Shown: in pieces, positions 1-6,974 of the stretch
Numbering within the stretch: the first letter of the stretch is position 1
How the letters are laid out: each line of letters begins with the position of its first letter
From: Clostridia bacterium
GTDB lineage: Bacteria; Bacillota; Clostridia; Peptostreptococcales; Anaerovoracaceae
Direction: 5' to 3'
Length of the DNA stretch: 7,235 nucleotides
NCBI GenBank assembly: GCA_900754805.1
Contig: CAAEEE010000204.1
Location: forward strand, 1 to 7,235
Translations under genes and position numbers: made by a program
Notes under the pieces: model-generated
Seen by the model: only the letters and a program-made list of their open reading frames with translations
What the model was told of the DNA's origin: nothing
Databases searched by the model: none

Positions 1-29
1 AATAGAATATTTTTTGAGAGGAAAAAACT

Positions 30-1661
30 ATGGGAGAAACCAATTTTATTCACAACATTATTGAAAAAGACTTAGAAAGTCACAAATACGGGGATAAGGT
101 GTGCACGCGTTTTCCGCCGGAGCCGAACGGCTACCTGCATATCGGACACGCGAAATCCATCTGCCTGAACTTTTCCACGGCGGCGAAGTACGGCGGCACC
201 TGCAACCTCAGATATGACGACACAAACCCGGTAAAAGAGGATGTTGAATACATCAACTCCATTGAAGAAGATGTGAAATGGCTTGGTTTCCGGTGGGATA
301 AGAGACTTTGGGCGTCCGATTATTTCGACAAAATGTACGAAGCGGCGCTTGAACTGATAAAGAAGGGCAAAGCCTATGTCTGCGACCTTACGCCTGAGGA
401 AATCAAGGAGTACAGGGGTACGCTCACACAGCCGGGCAAAGAGAGCCCTTACAGAAACAGAAGCGTAGAGGAAAATCTTGCGCTTTTCGAGGAAATGAAG
501 GAAGGCAGATATGCGGACGGCGAAAAGGTGCTCAGAGCGAAGATTGACATGGCATCGCCGAATATCAATATGAGAGACCCGATTATTTACCGTATCGCGC
601 ATGCGACTCACCATAACACAGGGGACAAGTGGTGCATTTACCCGATGTACGACTTCGCGCACCCGATTGAAGATGCGATTGAAGGAATCACGCATTCCAT
701 CTGTACGCTTGAGTTCGAGGACCACAGACCGCTTTACGACTGGGTTCTTGCGGAAGTTGGCTGGTGGAGCGCTCCTCCGCAGCAGATTGAGTTTGCGAGA
801 CTGAACCTGACGAATACGGTAATGTCGAAGAGATATTTGAAGAGACTTGTGGACGACGGTGTGGTTGACGGCTGGGATGATCCGAGAATGCCGACCATTG
901 CGGGAATCCGCCGCAGAGGGTATACACCGGAGGCAATCCGCAGATTTTGCGAGGAAATCGGTGTTTCCAAAGCAAACAGCACGGTTGATGTTTCCCTGCT
1001 GGAGCACTGCGTGCGTGACGACCTCAAGGAAAAGGTTGAGACGAGAAACGTTGTTTTCGACCCGATAAAGGTTGTTATCACGAACTATCCTGAGGGACAG
1101 AGCGAGCTTTGCGAAGTGGAAAACAATCCGGCAGTACCGGAAATGGGCGTTCGCGACATTCCGTTCTCAAGAGAAATCTGGGTGGACGGCGAGGACTTCA
1201 TGGAAGTGCCCGCAAAGAAGTATTTCAGACTTTTCCCGGGCAACGAAGTCCGTCTGAAAGGCGCATATTTCATCACCTGTCAGGAAGCAGTAAAGAACGA
1301 AGACGGCTCGATTAAAGAGCTGCACTGCACATACGACCCGCAGACCAAGTCCGGAAGCGGCTTTGAGGGACGCAAGGTCAAGGGTACGATTCACTTCGTA
1401 GATGCGGCGACCGCAGTTCCGATTAAGATTCGCCAGTTCGACTATCTTATGAGCGAAGGCGAGGACGGCAAAATGGTGGCAAACGAAGACACGATGCGTG
1501 AAATCGTATGCTATGCGGAGCCGAAGGTGCTTGAGGCTCAGCCGGGCGAAAGATTCCAGTTCTTCAGACACGGATATTTCGTGGCGGACTCGAAGCTTTA
1601 CAGAAAAGAAAATCCGGTGTTCAACGAGATTATCGGTCTTAAGAGCAGCTGGAAGAAATAG
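30..1661 (+). CDS. glnS: Glutaminyl-tRNA synthetase (GlnRS)
   Basis: Cytosolic class I aminoacyl-tRNA synthetase that charges tRNA-Gln with glutamine using ATP. The 543-residue product is close to the roughly 550 residues of E. coli GlnRS and appears complete. Visible signatures are the HIGH motif at residues 37-40 inside [15 protein letters not shown], the [11 protein letters not shown] segment at about 61-71, the GlnRS-typical [11 protein letters not shown] at about 127-137, CIYPMYDF at about 202-209, and the KMSKS-loop variant VMSKR at 264-268, the same form as in E. coli GlnRS. The C-terminal half (about 340-540) is the beta-barrel anticodon-binding region, with EVRLKGAY and [11 protein letters not shown] recognisable. 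These features separate it from GluRS. The start is supported by GAGAGG at 16-21, eight bases before the ATG. The gene is followed by a strong terminator and so looks like the end of its own transcription unit. Only 29 bases upstream are in the window, so its promoter is not visible. Confidence 0.98.
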   Translation: MGETNFIHNIIEKDLESHKYGDKVCTRFPPEPNGYLHIGHAKSICLNFSTAAKYGGTCNLRYDDTNPVKEDVEYINSIEEDVKWLGFRWDKRLWASDYFDKMYEAALELIKKGKAYVCDLTPEEIKEYRGTLTQPGKESPYRNRSVEENLALFEEMKEGRYADGEKVLRAKIDMASPNINMRDPIIYRIAHATHHNTGDKWCIYPMYDFAHPIEDAIEGITHSICTLEFEDHRPLYDWVLAEVGWWSAPPQQIEFARLNLTNTVMSKRYLKRLVDDGVVDGWDDPRMPTIAGIRRRGYTPEAIRRFCEEIGVSKANSTVDVSLLEHCVRDDLKEKVETRNVVFDPIKVVITNYPEGQSELCEVENNPAVPEMGVRDIPFSREIWVDGEDFMEVPAKKYFRLFPGNEVRLKGAYFITCQEAVKNEDGSIKELHCTYDPQTKSGSGFEGRKVKGTIHFVDAATAVPIKIRQFDYLMSEGEDGKMVANEDTMREIVCYAEPKVLEAQPGERFQFFRHGYFVADSKLYRKENPVFNEIIGLKSSWKK

Positions 1662-1708
1662 AGGCTTAAAACCTTTATAGGAAGGGATAGCAATATTAAA
1701 AAACAGGA

Positions 1709-1757
1709 GCTGTCTGCCCGGTTGATTGTAAAATCGACCGGGGCGGCGGCTTTTTTT
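1709..1757 (+). terminator. Intrinsic terminator of glnS
   Basis: The arms 1709-1727 and 1732-1750 form a 19-position stem with three G-T pairs and two mismatches around a GTAA loop. The stem is followed at once by seven Ts (1751-1757). The tract is preceded by six As (1698-1703), so some activity in the opposite direction is possible, though no - strand gene ends here. The terminator separates glnS from the sigma factor operon. Confidence 0.93.
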
Positions 1758-1760
1758 CAT

Positions 1761-1789
1761 TTATCCTGTCACAAATTCTATGGTATAGT
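1761..1789 (+). promoter_or_regulatory. Candidate promoter of the first sigma operon
   Basis: TATAGT at 1784-1789 resembles a housekeeping -10 box and is preceded by TGG (1781-1783), an extended -10 element. The position 17 bases upstream holds TTATCC (1761-1766), a poor -35 match. The element lies just after the glnS terminator and about 30 bases before the sigma gene start, which fits its role. No convincing ECF-type promoter was seen here, so autoregulation is not supported by the sequence. Confidence 0.4.
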
Positions 1790-1818
1790 GTTTAGTAAGT
1801 AGAAGGGGAGAACGGCAG

Positions 1819-2319
1819 ATGAATAAAAGCGGACTGATTGAACAACTTTATAGCAGATACTACGAACCGCTCATGATCATTGCCTGTTCGTACACACATA
1901 ATAGGCAGGCAGCAGAGGACTTGGTGCAGAACGCATTTCTGAAGGCGATTTTGTCGTATAAGCCTTCGGGGAGCTTCCTTTCATGGGCGAACCGCGTAAT
2001 CCGAAATGATTTTCTGAATTCGATTCGAGCGGAAAAATATCGCGCAGACAATGAGCCGGAAATGATGGATTTAGCGGATTGTTATGACATACTGGAAAGT
2101 TTGATTCACAACGAGAAAAAAGCCCGGCTTGTGGCTATGATTGCGTCACTGCCACTGCGGCAGAGGACGATTATGATTGAAAGCGTTTATCTGGAGCTCG
2201 ACGATGCACAGATTGCGAAAGCGCACGCAATGACGGAGGCGAATATAAGGCAGATACGGTCGCGCGCGAAGAAGAAACTGATAAAAATGATGGAAAATGG
2301 GGAGGACGCAAATGAATAA
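1819..2319 (+). CDS. ECF-type sigma-70 family RNA polymerase sigma factor
   Basis: A 166-residue protein of the size usual for group 4 (ECF) sigma factors, which redirect RNA polymerase to a small set of promoters. Region 2 covers about residues 8-72, with the helix AAEDLVQNAFLKAI at 31-44 matching the -10-recognition part. Region 4 covers about 105-155 (LPLRQRTIMIESVYLELDDA, then a helix-turn-helix ending in IRQIRSRAKKKL), which reads the -35 element. There is no region 1.1 or region 3. The start is supported by AAGGGGAG at 1803-1810, eight bases before the ATG. The stop codon lies inside the next gene, an 8-base overlap, so the two are co-transcribed and probably translationally coupled. 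By context its activity is held in check by that neighbour. Region 4 is rather divergent from the best-known ECF proteins, so no subgroup or symbol is assigned. Confidence 0.9.
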   Translation: MNKSGLIEQLYSRYYEPLMIIACSYTHNRQAAEDLVQNAFLKAILSYKPSGSFLSWANRVIRNDFLNSIRAEKYRADNEPEMMDLADCYDILESLIHNEKKARLVAMIASLPLRQRTIMIESVYLELDDAQIAKAHAMTEANIRQIRSRAKKKLIKMMENGEDANE

Positions 2320-3355
2320 TACCGAAAAGAAAAGAGATGAATTTGACCTTGCTCTGGAAGATATGAAGATGGAGACGGAAGTGGATTTAGACCGTCTGAT
2401 CGAAAAAAGAGTGAAACAGATGATGGTTCGGACTTCGCTGAAAGTCGTACTGGTTGTTTTGCTCGTCGTCGCTCTTATTTTTCTCGGGGTGAATCCGATT
2501 ATGAATCTGTGCAACACAAATCCGATTAAGGCAGATGAGGCGAAGGACGGGTATGCAAGCCGGCTGTTTCAGACGCTTTCGGCATATGTCGAGACCGTAT
2601 ACCCGCAGACGAGGCTGTATACGATTGGCGAAATTGAGAAAAAAGGCTTCGGAAAGTATGAAATTCCGCTGTGCTTAGGTACGCGCACGCAGAGGCTTTT
2701 TGTAGGAAAAATGAATGCTTCTTTAGAAATGGTGCGTGGAGAGTTGTCCGTGAAAAGCGATACCGACGGAGTGCTTATTTATACTGCTCACACAACCATT
2801 GCAAATGCAGGTGATGGAGGCATAACGGACTTTGCAAAATACAATGACAGTGAGCTTGAAGATTTGGCGGAGCTGCCGAAATCAGCACGAATCCTGCTTC
2901 AGGTGCAGCTTCATAAATCTGTAAAACTCGAAGATGTGCTTGCGCTTCAAGTGGGAACACTGGAACCCGTGTGGGCGCAGATGGATACGAAAAGCGATGG
3001 ATTCATGGGTGGCATTTCTTTTAAGGGTGCAGTTCTGTATGAAGGTGACAAAGACCGTGCCGATATGAACGCATCGCAGCTTCGGGAAGTCTATATTAAG
3101 AATCTGAAGACACTATACGAGAATCCTGAATTGTGGAACGGGCTGGGAATCAGCTGGGGAAGCTCTTGGGCTCCCGGTGAAGTTGCGCTTCGGCATATCA
3201 ATGATGCGCTTGCAGACGCAGAAAATACAGAGACATTTATGACGAAGAACTTCTATCTCTACGGCTCACGGGATGACATTATGAAGTACATCGAGGATAA
3301 TAAAGAAGAATTTTGCACAATTGAGGATGTGCGGCTGTCGGAGCTGGTGGGGTAA
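2312..3355 (+). CDS. Probable membrane anti-sigma factor (Sigma_reg_N/Sigma_reg_C, YhdL-like)
   Basis: A 347-residue protein that probably sequesters the sigma factor encoded just upstream. The ATG at 2312 is chosen because GGGGAGG (2299-2305) stands seven bases before it; an in-frame ATG at 2297 lacks such a site. Residues 1-42 are charged and cytoplasmic, with LDRLIEKRVKQM at about 27-38. One membrane span lies at about 43-60 (VVLVVLLVVALIFLG), followed by a roughly 285-residue outer part. The arrangement, the segment after the span (NPIMNLCNTNP), and the outer WGSSWAP and VWAQMDTKSDG stretches fit the sigma-factor-regulator families that include Bacillus YhdL. The N-terminus has no HxxxCxxC zinc motif, so it is not a ZAS-type anti-sigma factor. 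Family assignment is by pattern memory. The role rests on the overlap with the sigma gene and the topology. The outer domain presumably senses an envelope signal, which is unknown. Confidence 0.75.
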   Translation: MNNTEKKRDEFDLALEDMKMETEVDLDRLIEKRVKQMMVRTSLKVVLVVLLVVALIFLGVNPIMNLCNTNPIKADEAKDGYASRLFQTLSAYVETVYPQTRLYTIGEIEKKGFGKYEIPLCLGTRTQRLFVGKMNASLEMVRGELSVKSDTDGVLIYTAHTTIANAGDGGITDFAKYNDSELEDLAELPKSARILLQVQLHKSVKLEDVLALQVGTLEPVWAQMDTKSDGFMGGISFKGAVLYEGDKDRADMNASQLREVYIKNLKTLYENPELWNGLGISWGSSWAPGEVALRHINDALADAENTETFMTKNFYLYGSRDDIMKYIEDNKEEFCTIEDVRLSELVG

Positions 3356-3384
3356 AAGAACCCATCGGGCTTTCGGATTTGCTG

Positions 3385-3413
3385 TTGTTTCTTTTCAGAA
3401 AATCAAGTATACT
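3385..3413 (+). promoter_or_regulatory. Candidate housekeeping promoter of the ATPase gene
   Basis: TTGTTT (3385-3390) and TATACT (3408-3413) are separated by exactly 17 bases, a good fit to the vegetative sigma factor. Transcription would start near 3420, leaving a leader of about 90 bases with a hairpin. No convincing terminator was seen between 3355 and this site, so read-through from the sigma operon into the ATPase gene also remains possible. Confidence 0.6.
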
Positions 3414-3420
3414 ATGAATA
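3404..3420 (+). repeat. 17-base direct repeat, copy 1 (before the ATPase gene)
   Basis: CAAGTATACTATGAATA matches copy 2 at 5251-5267 in 16 of 17 positions, in the same orientation. The two copies bracket the ATPase/nuclease gene with little else between. This copy contains the -10 box of the candidate promoter, so similarity through shared promoter sequence is an alternative to an insertion footprint. The similarity does not extend beyond the 17 bases. Confidence 0.6.
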
Positions 3421-3430
3421 TAAAGGGATG

Positions 3431-3457
3431 AGAAAATTCGGGAATTCCGAATTTTCT
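3431..3457 (+). repeat. Perfect hairpin in the ATPase leader
   Basis: An 11-bp perfect inverted repeat (AGAAAATTCGG at 3431-3441, its complement at 3447-3457) closes a 5-base loop GAATT. There is no T-tract after it, so it is not a terminator. It would fold at the 5' end of the mRNA, about 40 bases before the ribosome binding site, where it could protect the transcript, bind a protein, or act as a DNA operator just downstream of the start point. A weaker pairing of CTGCTT (3465-3470) with AAGCAG (3482-3487) follows. Confidence 0.7.
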
Positions 3458-3511
3458 ACAAAGCCTGCTTGGATAGACGAAAAGCAGACTTCTCGAAAGG
3501 AGTGCGAAGAA

Positions 3512-5212
3512 ATGAGCGATACCGTAAAAAAGAAAATTGCCATCGGCGTGGAGGATTTCAAAAGGATTATCGATAAAAACGGGTACTTTGTTGATAAAAC
3601 TTTGATGATACAGAAATTGATTGAAAGTGAAGCGATGGTTACTTTGTTTACTCGCCCGCGACGCTTCGGCAAGACGCTCAATCAGTTTATGATTCGCCGC
3701 TTCTTTGAGGATGAAATTACTGAAAAAGGCAAGAAAGTCGATAATAGTTATCTCTTTGACGGGCTCGCAATCACAGAATGCGGCGAAGAGATTATGAAGC
3801 ATCAGCAGCAGTATCCTGTAATTTTCCTAACCTTAAAGTCGGCGAAGCAGCCGACATACGAAATGGCGTATGCATGCCTTGTGGACGAAATATGTAAGGA
3901 ATTTGAAAGACACAGCTATGTTTTGCGGGGAGAGATGTCACAGCGGAACAGAGAAATCTTTGAAAGAATATCACTTGGAAAAGGCTCTGATGATGAATAT
4001 GCGACGGCTTTCGCGTTCCTTTCGGAATGCCTTTTCAAGTATCATGGCAAAAACACGATTATCCTCATCGACGAGTATGATGTGCCGCTGGAAAATGCAT
4101 ACTTCAGAGGCTTCTACGATGAAATGATTGACTTCATACGCTCGCTTTTTGAATCGGCACTGAAGACGAATCCGTATCTTGAAAAAAGCGTGATTACGGG
4201 ATGCCTTAGAATCAGTAAGGAAAGCATTTTTACGGGACTGAACAACTTAGAGACGGACGGCGTTCTTCATACACGCTACGGAGACGCTTTTGGCTTTACG
4301 CAGGAAGAAGTGGAAGAACTGCTCGCATACTATGGTTTAAGGAAGCAGCTTGAGGAGGTAAAGCAATGGTATGACGGCTACCTGTTCAATCATTTTGAAA
4401 TCTACAACCCGTGGAGCCTTCTCAAATATGTCAATGACAGAAAAGACCATGTGACCGAGTTTGCACTGCCGTACTGGTCAAATACTTCTTCCAACAGCAT
4501 TGTGCGTGAGATGATAGGTGAGGCGGATGAGGACGCAAAACGTGACCTGGAAACCTTGATTAATGGAGGCACGATAGAAAAGCAGGTGCATGAGGACATC
4601 ACCTACGGCGATATTCATCAGACACAGGATAATCTTTGGAACTTTCTGTTCTTTACAGGCTATCTGAAAAAGGTCGGGGAACGGAAGGAAGGCAACAATC
4701 TTCAACTTCAAATGAAAATTCCAAACATTGAAATTGCAACGATATATGAAAACTCCATTTCCTATTGGTTCGACCAAAGGATGAAAGAAACTGATCGCAG
4801 CCCACTCGTGCGTGCGCTGGAAGAGGGCGACTGCGAAGCGGCGGAGGATTTCATTAACCGCCAGCTTGCTGATACCATCAGCTATTACGACTATGCCGAG
4901 AATTTCTATCATGGCTTTATGGCTGGGCTGCTTGTGAATATCGGCGGCTACCGCGTGAAATCCAACCACGAGAGCGGAAACGGAAGACCCGACATTGTGA
5001 TGACAGAACTGAAATTTAGAGGCAGAGCGATGATTTTGGAGCTGAAAATTTCAGACACGATTCAGGGGATGGAGAAGAAGTGCGAGGAAGCCCTCGCGCA
5101 GATAGAAGCGCAGAAGTACGCAGTCCCGATTGAAGAAGACGGCTATCGGCCAATTCTGAAATATGCCATCTGCTTCTTTAAAAAAGGGTGCATGGTAGAA
5201 AAGGCAGAATAA
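3512..5212 (+). CDS. AAA-ATPase-like protein with C-terminal PD-(D/E)XK nuclease domain
   Basis: A 566-residue two-domain protein. The start at 3512 has AAAGGAG (3496-3502) nine bases upstream. An in-frame ATG at 3428 would add 28 residues, but it has no spaced ribosome site and its codons run through the leader hairpin. The N-terminal AAA-ATPase_like part (about 5-310) has the family-type P-loop RPRRFGKT at 48-55, where the usual first glycine is replaced; Walker B IILIDEYD at 183-190; ITGCLRISKESIFTGLNN at 228-245; and WYDGYLF...YNPWSLL at 286-304. The C-terminal PDDEXK_9/DUF1703-type part has GRPDIVM (D494) and LELKIS (E510, K512), an intact nuclease triad, followed by helices with EEALAQIEAQKYA. 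The family is common and often multicopy in Clostridia, Bacteroidetes and Fusobacteria; its cellular role is not established. It ends in tandem TAA codons. It stands alone between two sigma operons, with its own promoter and terminator. Confidence 0.92.
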   Translation: MSDTVKKKIAIGVEDFKRIIDKNGYFVDKTLMIQKLIESEAMVTLFTRPRRFGKTLNQFMIRRFFEDEITEKGKKVDNSYLFDGLAITECGEEIMKHQQQYPVIFLTLKSAKQPTYEMAYACLVDEICKEFERHSYVLRGEMSQRNREIFERISLGKGSDDEYATAFAFLSECLFKYHGKNTIILIDEYDVPLENAYFRGFYDEMIDFIRSLFESALKTNPYLEKSVITGCLRISKESIFTGLNNLETDGVLHTRYGDAFGFTQEEVEELLAYYGLRKQLEEVKQWYDGYLFNHFEIYNPWSLLKYVNDRKDHVTEFALPYWSNTSSNSIVREMIGEADEDAKRDLETLINGGTIEKQVHEDITYGDIHQTQDNLWNFLFFTGYLKKVGERKEGNNLQLQMKIPNIEIATIYENSISYWFDQRMKETDRSPLVRALEEGDCEAAEDFINRQLADTISYYDYAENFYHGFMAGLLVNIGGYRVKSNHESGNGRPDIVMTELKFRGRAMILELKISDTIQGMEKKCEEALAQIEAQKYAVPIEEDGYRPILKYAICFFKKGCMVEKAE

Positions 5213-5250
5213 TAAAGGGAGAAAAAAGGGAGTTTACCTAAATCTTCCTG

Positions 5251-5267
5251 CAAGTATATTATGAATA
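5251..5267 (+). repeat. 17-base direct repeat, copy 2 (after the ATPase gene)
   Basis: CAAGTATATTATGAATA differs from copy 1 at one position. It begins 38 bases after the ATPase stop codon and runs into the left arm of the following terminator. Read as a promoter, TATATT (5255-5260) with TTTACC (5233-5238) at a 16-base spacing is plausible, but transcription would begin inside a terminator hairpin, which makes that reading odd. Confidence 0.6.
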
Positions 5268-5292
5268 GGGGATTAAAATCCCCTATTTTTTT
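5264..5292 (+). terminator. Intrinsic terminator of the ATPase gene
   Basis: AATAGGGGA (5264-5272) pairs perfectly with TCCCCTATT (5279-5287) around a 6-base loop, and the Ts run to 5292 (seven in a row from 5286). It lies 51 bases after the ATPase stop and isolates that gene from the second sigma operon. Confidence 0.9.
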
Positions 5293-5317
5293 GTAACGAA
5301 ACCCCGCTTTACGTTAC
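5292..5317 (+). promoter_or_regulatory. Inverted repeat / possible ECF autoregulatory promoter
   Basis: GTAACG (5293-5298) and CGTTAC (5312-5317) are exact inverted repeats. With AAA/TTT pairing and one bulged A they can form a 9-bp hairpin, but no T-tract follows. The same bases can be read as an ECF promoter: TGTAAC at 5292-5297 resembles the TGAAAC -35 box of Bacillus ECF sigma factors, and CGTT at 5312-5315 resembles the CGT -10 core, at a slightly short 14-base spacing. Transcription would start about 30 bases before the second sigma gene, and ECF operons are commonly self-activated. Promoter use is inference; the repeat is directly visible. Confidence 0.4.
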
Positions 5318-5356
5318 TCACTATATGAAAGCAAGCGTAGGAAAGGAGGAAAGCGT

Positions 5357-5854
5357 ATGCCATCACCAAACATGGATGAAATTTATCGCCGTCATGCGAA
5401 GGCGGTTTATGCTTTTCTTCTTGCCAAAACAGCGGACAGCATGCTCGCAGAGGAGCTGACGCAGGAGACTTTTTATCAGGCGGTGAAGTCGATTGGCAGC
5501 TTCAAGGGAGAAAGCAGCGTGTCCACTTGGCTGATTGGAATTGCAAATAATGTTTTGCGAGGATATTTTCGCAAGCAGAAGAAACAAGCCGAAGAGGAAC
5601 TGCCAAAGACCGAGATTGCGGCACGCGGCGGAACAGCCACAGAAGATATCGTGCTGAGAAGCATGGATACCATCAGTCTCATGCAGGCAATGCACAGGCT
5701 GCCGGAACCTTATCGGGAGGTTTTGCACCTGCGGCTGACAGCAGATTTATCTTTTAAGGAAATTGGTCAAATCATGGAGCGCACGGAAAACTGGGCGCGC
5801 GTGACTTACTACCGCGGAAAAGAAAAGCTTTTAAAGGGGGTTGAAATAGAATGA
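5357..5854 (+). CDS. ECF-type sigma-70 family RNA polymerase sigma factor (second)
   Basis: A 165-residue group 4 sigma factor. Region 2 spans about residues 8-72: YRRHAKAVYAFLLAKTADS, then LAEELTQETFYQAVKSIGSFKGES at about 30-53 (-10 recognition), then STWLIGIANNVLRGYFRKQKK. A polar linker at about 75-100 leads to region 4 at about 105-160 (LPEPYREVLHLRLTADLSFKEIGQIM, then a helix-turn-helix ending in VTYYRGKEKLL). These are more canonical ECF signatures than in the first sigma factor of this window, from which it differs clearly in sequence. AAAGGAGG (5342-5349) is seven bases before the ATG. The stop overlaps the next start in ATGA, so it is coupled to the zinc-finger anti-sigma gene. Its signal and regulon cannot be told; the gene does not resemble the SigV type with an RsiV partner, because the partner differs. 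Confidence 0.95.
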   Translation: MPSPNMDEIYRRHAKAVYAFLLAKTADSMLAEELTQETFYQAVKSIGSFKGESSVSTWLIGIANNVLRGYFRKQKKQAEEELPKTEIAARGGTATEDIVLRSMDTISLMQAMHRLPEPYREVLHLRLTADLSFKEIGQIMERTENWARVTYYRGKEKLLKGVEIE

Positions 5855-6912
5855 AAACAAACAAGATACCGTGTGCAGTCATCAAAGACCTGCTCCCGTC
5901 CTATGCAGAGGATTTGACAAGCCCGGAAACGTGTGAGCTCGTGCGGGAACATCTGCAGGAGTGTCCGGACTGCCAATCCGTCTATGAGGCGATGCACGAA
6001 GAAATTCCGACGGAGGCGGAGAAAACTTCCGGGGCTGCCGCAGATTCGCCGGAAATCGACTATCTCAAAAAAGTCAGAAATACAGGGCGGAAAAAGATTA
6101 TCGCAGCCGTTCTTGCCGTTCTTCTGCTTGCAGGCGGTGCGGTATTTGCAAAGGTATATTTATACGGAAGCCCGATTGACGATTTTCACATGATGGTGAG
6201 CCGTCAATGCGCAGAAGCATCAACGGAGTTCGAGGAAACTGGGGAATACGAGGACTTTATAATATTCAGCTGCTGGATTGAAGGCACGCGCGGGCAGGCG
6301 TTCACGCATTACAAGATACGGGAAACCGATGAGGGGAAAGAGGTTGTTCTGTACGCAGCACCTGCTTCGATTTTTCACAAGGACCTCACAATGCAGATTT
6401 GGATTCCGGAAGATTCAGCAGAAAGCATCACAATCAAGGGCGATACCTACGGTGAAAACGGATGTGTTACGAAAAGAGCGAAAGAACTTTATGCTGCGCG
6501 CAATCCGTATATCGGGGACATCAGTGCGGACCAGAAGATAGCGAATCTTCTCGGGGTCGGCGAAAAATTAGGAAGCTACACGAATAAGCTCGATACTGAG
6601 GAAAAGGAAGGATGGGAATATCCGTACGGCTGGGAACTCATATTCGATGAGCCATGGAAAGACGCAGAAAGGCGCAGCGAAAAGATGAAAAACTATGCCT
6701 ACGCACTGATTGCGCTCATTGATAACTGCGGAGAAATCAGCTGGACCTATACAACGGAAGACGAGAAAACGCATACCGAAAGTGTAACGCTCGCAGATTG
6801 GAAGGCGGAATACCCGAATGATAATATCCACCCGTATTTCCGCCTTGAGTTAAAGGATTATTCGAGGTATGACTACTATGTGCAGTGGCTTTTGACGAAG
6901 CTGGATATATAA
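5851..6912 (+). CDS. Zinc-finger (zf-HC2/ZAS) membrane anti-sigma factor
   Basis: A 353-residue anti-sigma factor predicted to bind the sigma factor encoded just upstream. The cytoplasmic N-terminus has the anti-sigma zinc pattern: C8 in IPCAVIKDLLPSYAEDL, a further C28, and HLQECPDC with H34, C38 and C41 (HxxxCxxC). A linker rich in E, A and P (about 50-66) leads to a single membrane span at about 83-100 (IIAAVLAVLLLAGGAVFA), and the remaining 250 or so residues lie outside the membrane. The outer part, with many W, Y and acidic residues, matches no domain I can name and is presumably the sensor. The ATG overlaps the sigma stop by four bases; AAAGGGGG (5833-5840) serves as its ribosome site. 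Release could come by stepwise proteolysis or by a change at the outer domain; the sequence does not say which. Confidence 0.88.
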   Translation: MKTNKIPCAVIKDLLPSYAEDLTSPETCELVREHLQECPDCQSVYEAMHEEIPTEAEKTSGAAADSPEIDYLKKVRNTGRKKIIAAVLAVLLLAGGAVFAKVYLYGSPIDDFHMMVSRQCAEASTEFEETGEYEDFIIFSCWIEGTRGQAFTHYKIRETDEGKEVVLYAAPASIFHKDLTMQIWIPEDSAESITIKGDTYGENGCVTKRAKELYAARNPYIGDISADQKIANLLGVGEKLGSYTNKLDTEEKEGWEYPYGWELIFDEPWKDAERRSEKMKNYAYALIALIDNCGEISWTYTTEDEKTHTESVTLADWKAEYPNDNIHPYFRLELKDYSRYDYYVQWLLTKLDI

Positions 6913-6920
6913 AAAAGTGT

Positions 6921-6955
6921 AGCCGATGAAGTAACGGAAGGTTACCTCATCGGCT
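6921..6955. terminator. Hairpin between convergent genes, probable bidirectional terminator
   Basis: Arms 6921-6935 and 6941-6955 pair over 15 positions with a single mismatch around the loop GGAAG. It lies nine bases after the anti-sigma stop codon. In the + direction only three Ts (6957-6959) follow, but in the - direction the stem is followed after four bases by six Ts (As at 6911-6916). It therefore fits better as a stop for the leftward HipB-like gene while also folding at the end of the sigma/anti-sigma mRNA. Confidence 0.75.
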
Positions 6956-6974
6956 GTTTGCTATTCACCCTTTG

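Noticed and set aside
72..1007. Long open frame (311 codons) on the - strand
   Set aside because: It lies wholly within glnS, has no ribosome site or recognisable domain, and its composition is that of the complement of a codon-biased gene. The glnS frame is certain.
1167..1760. 197-codon open frame on the - strand
   Set aside because: It overlaps the 3' half of glnS and runs through the glnS terminator; no family features or start signals.
2297..2311. ATG at 2297 as the start of the first anti-sigma gene
   Set aside because: The strong GGGGAGG at 2299-2305 lies after this ATG and nine bases or fewer before the ATG at 2312, which is the better start.
3361..3380. Possible terminator after the first anti-sigma gene (CCCATCGGG and nearby)
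   Set aside because: Only 3-4 bp stems and no continuous T-tract; too weak to call.
3428..3511. Upstream ATG at 3428 as the start of the ATPase gene
   Set aside because: The 28 extra residues are encoded by the leader hairpin, no spaced ribosome site precedes it, and AAAGGAG sits correctly before the ATG at 3512.
4478..4969. 163-codon open frame on the - strand
   Set aside because: It is antisense to the ATPase gene, which has intact motifs throughout this region; no supporting signals.
5233..5260. TTTACC-N16-TATATT as a promoter for the second sigma operon
   Set aside because: Its start point would fall inside the ATPase terminator hairpin, so most transcripts would end at once. Kept only as a note to repeat copy 2.
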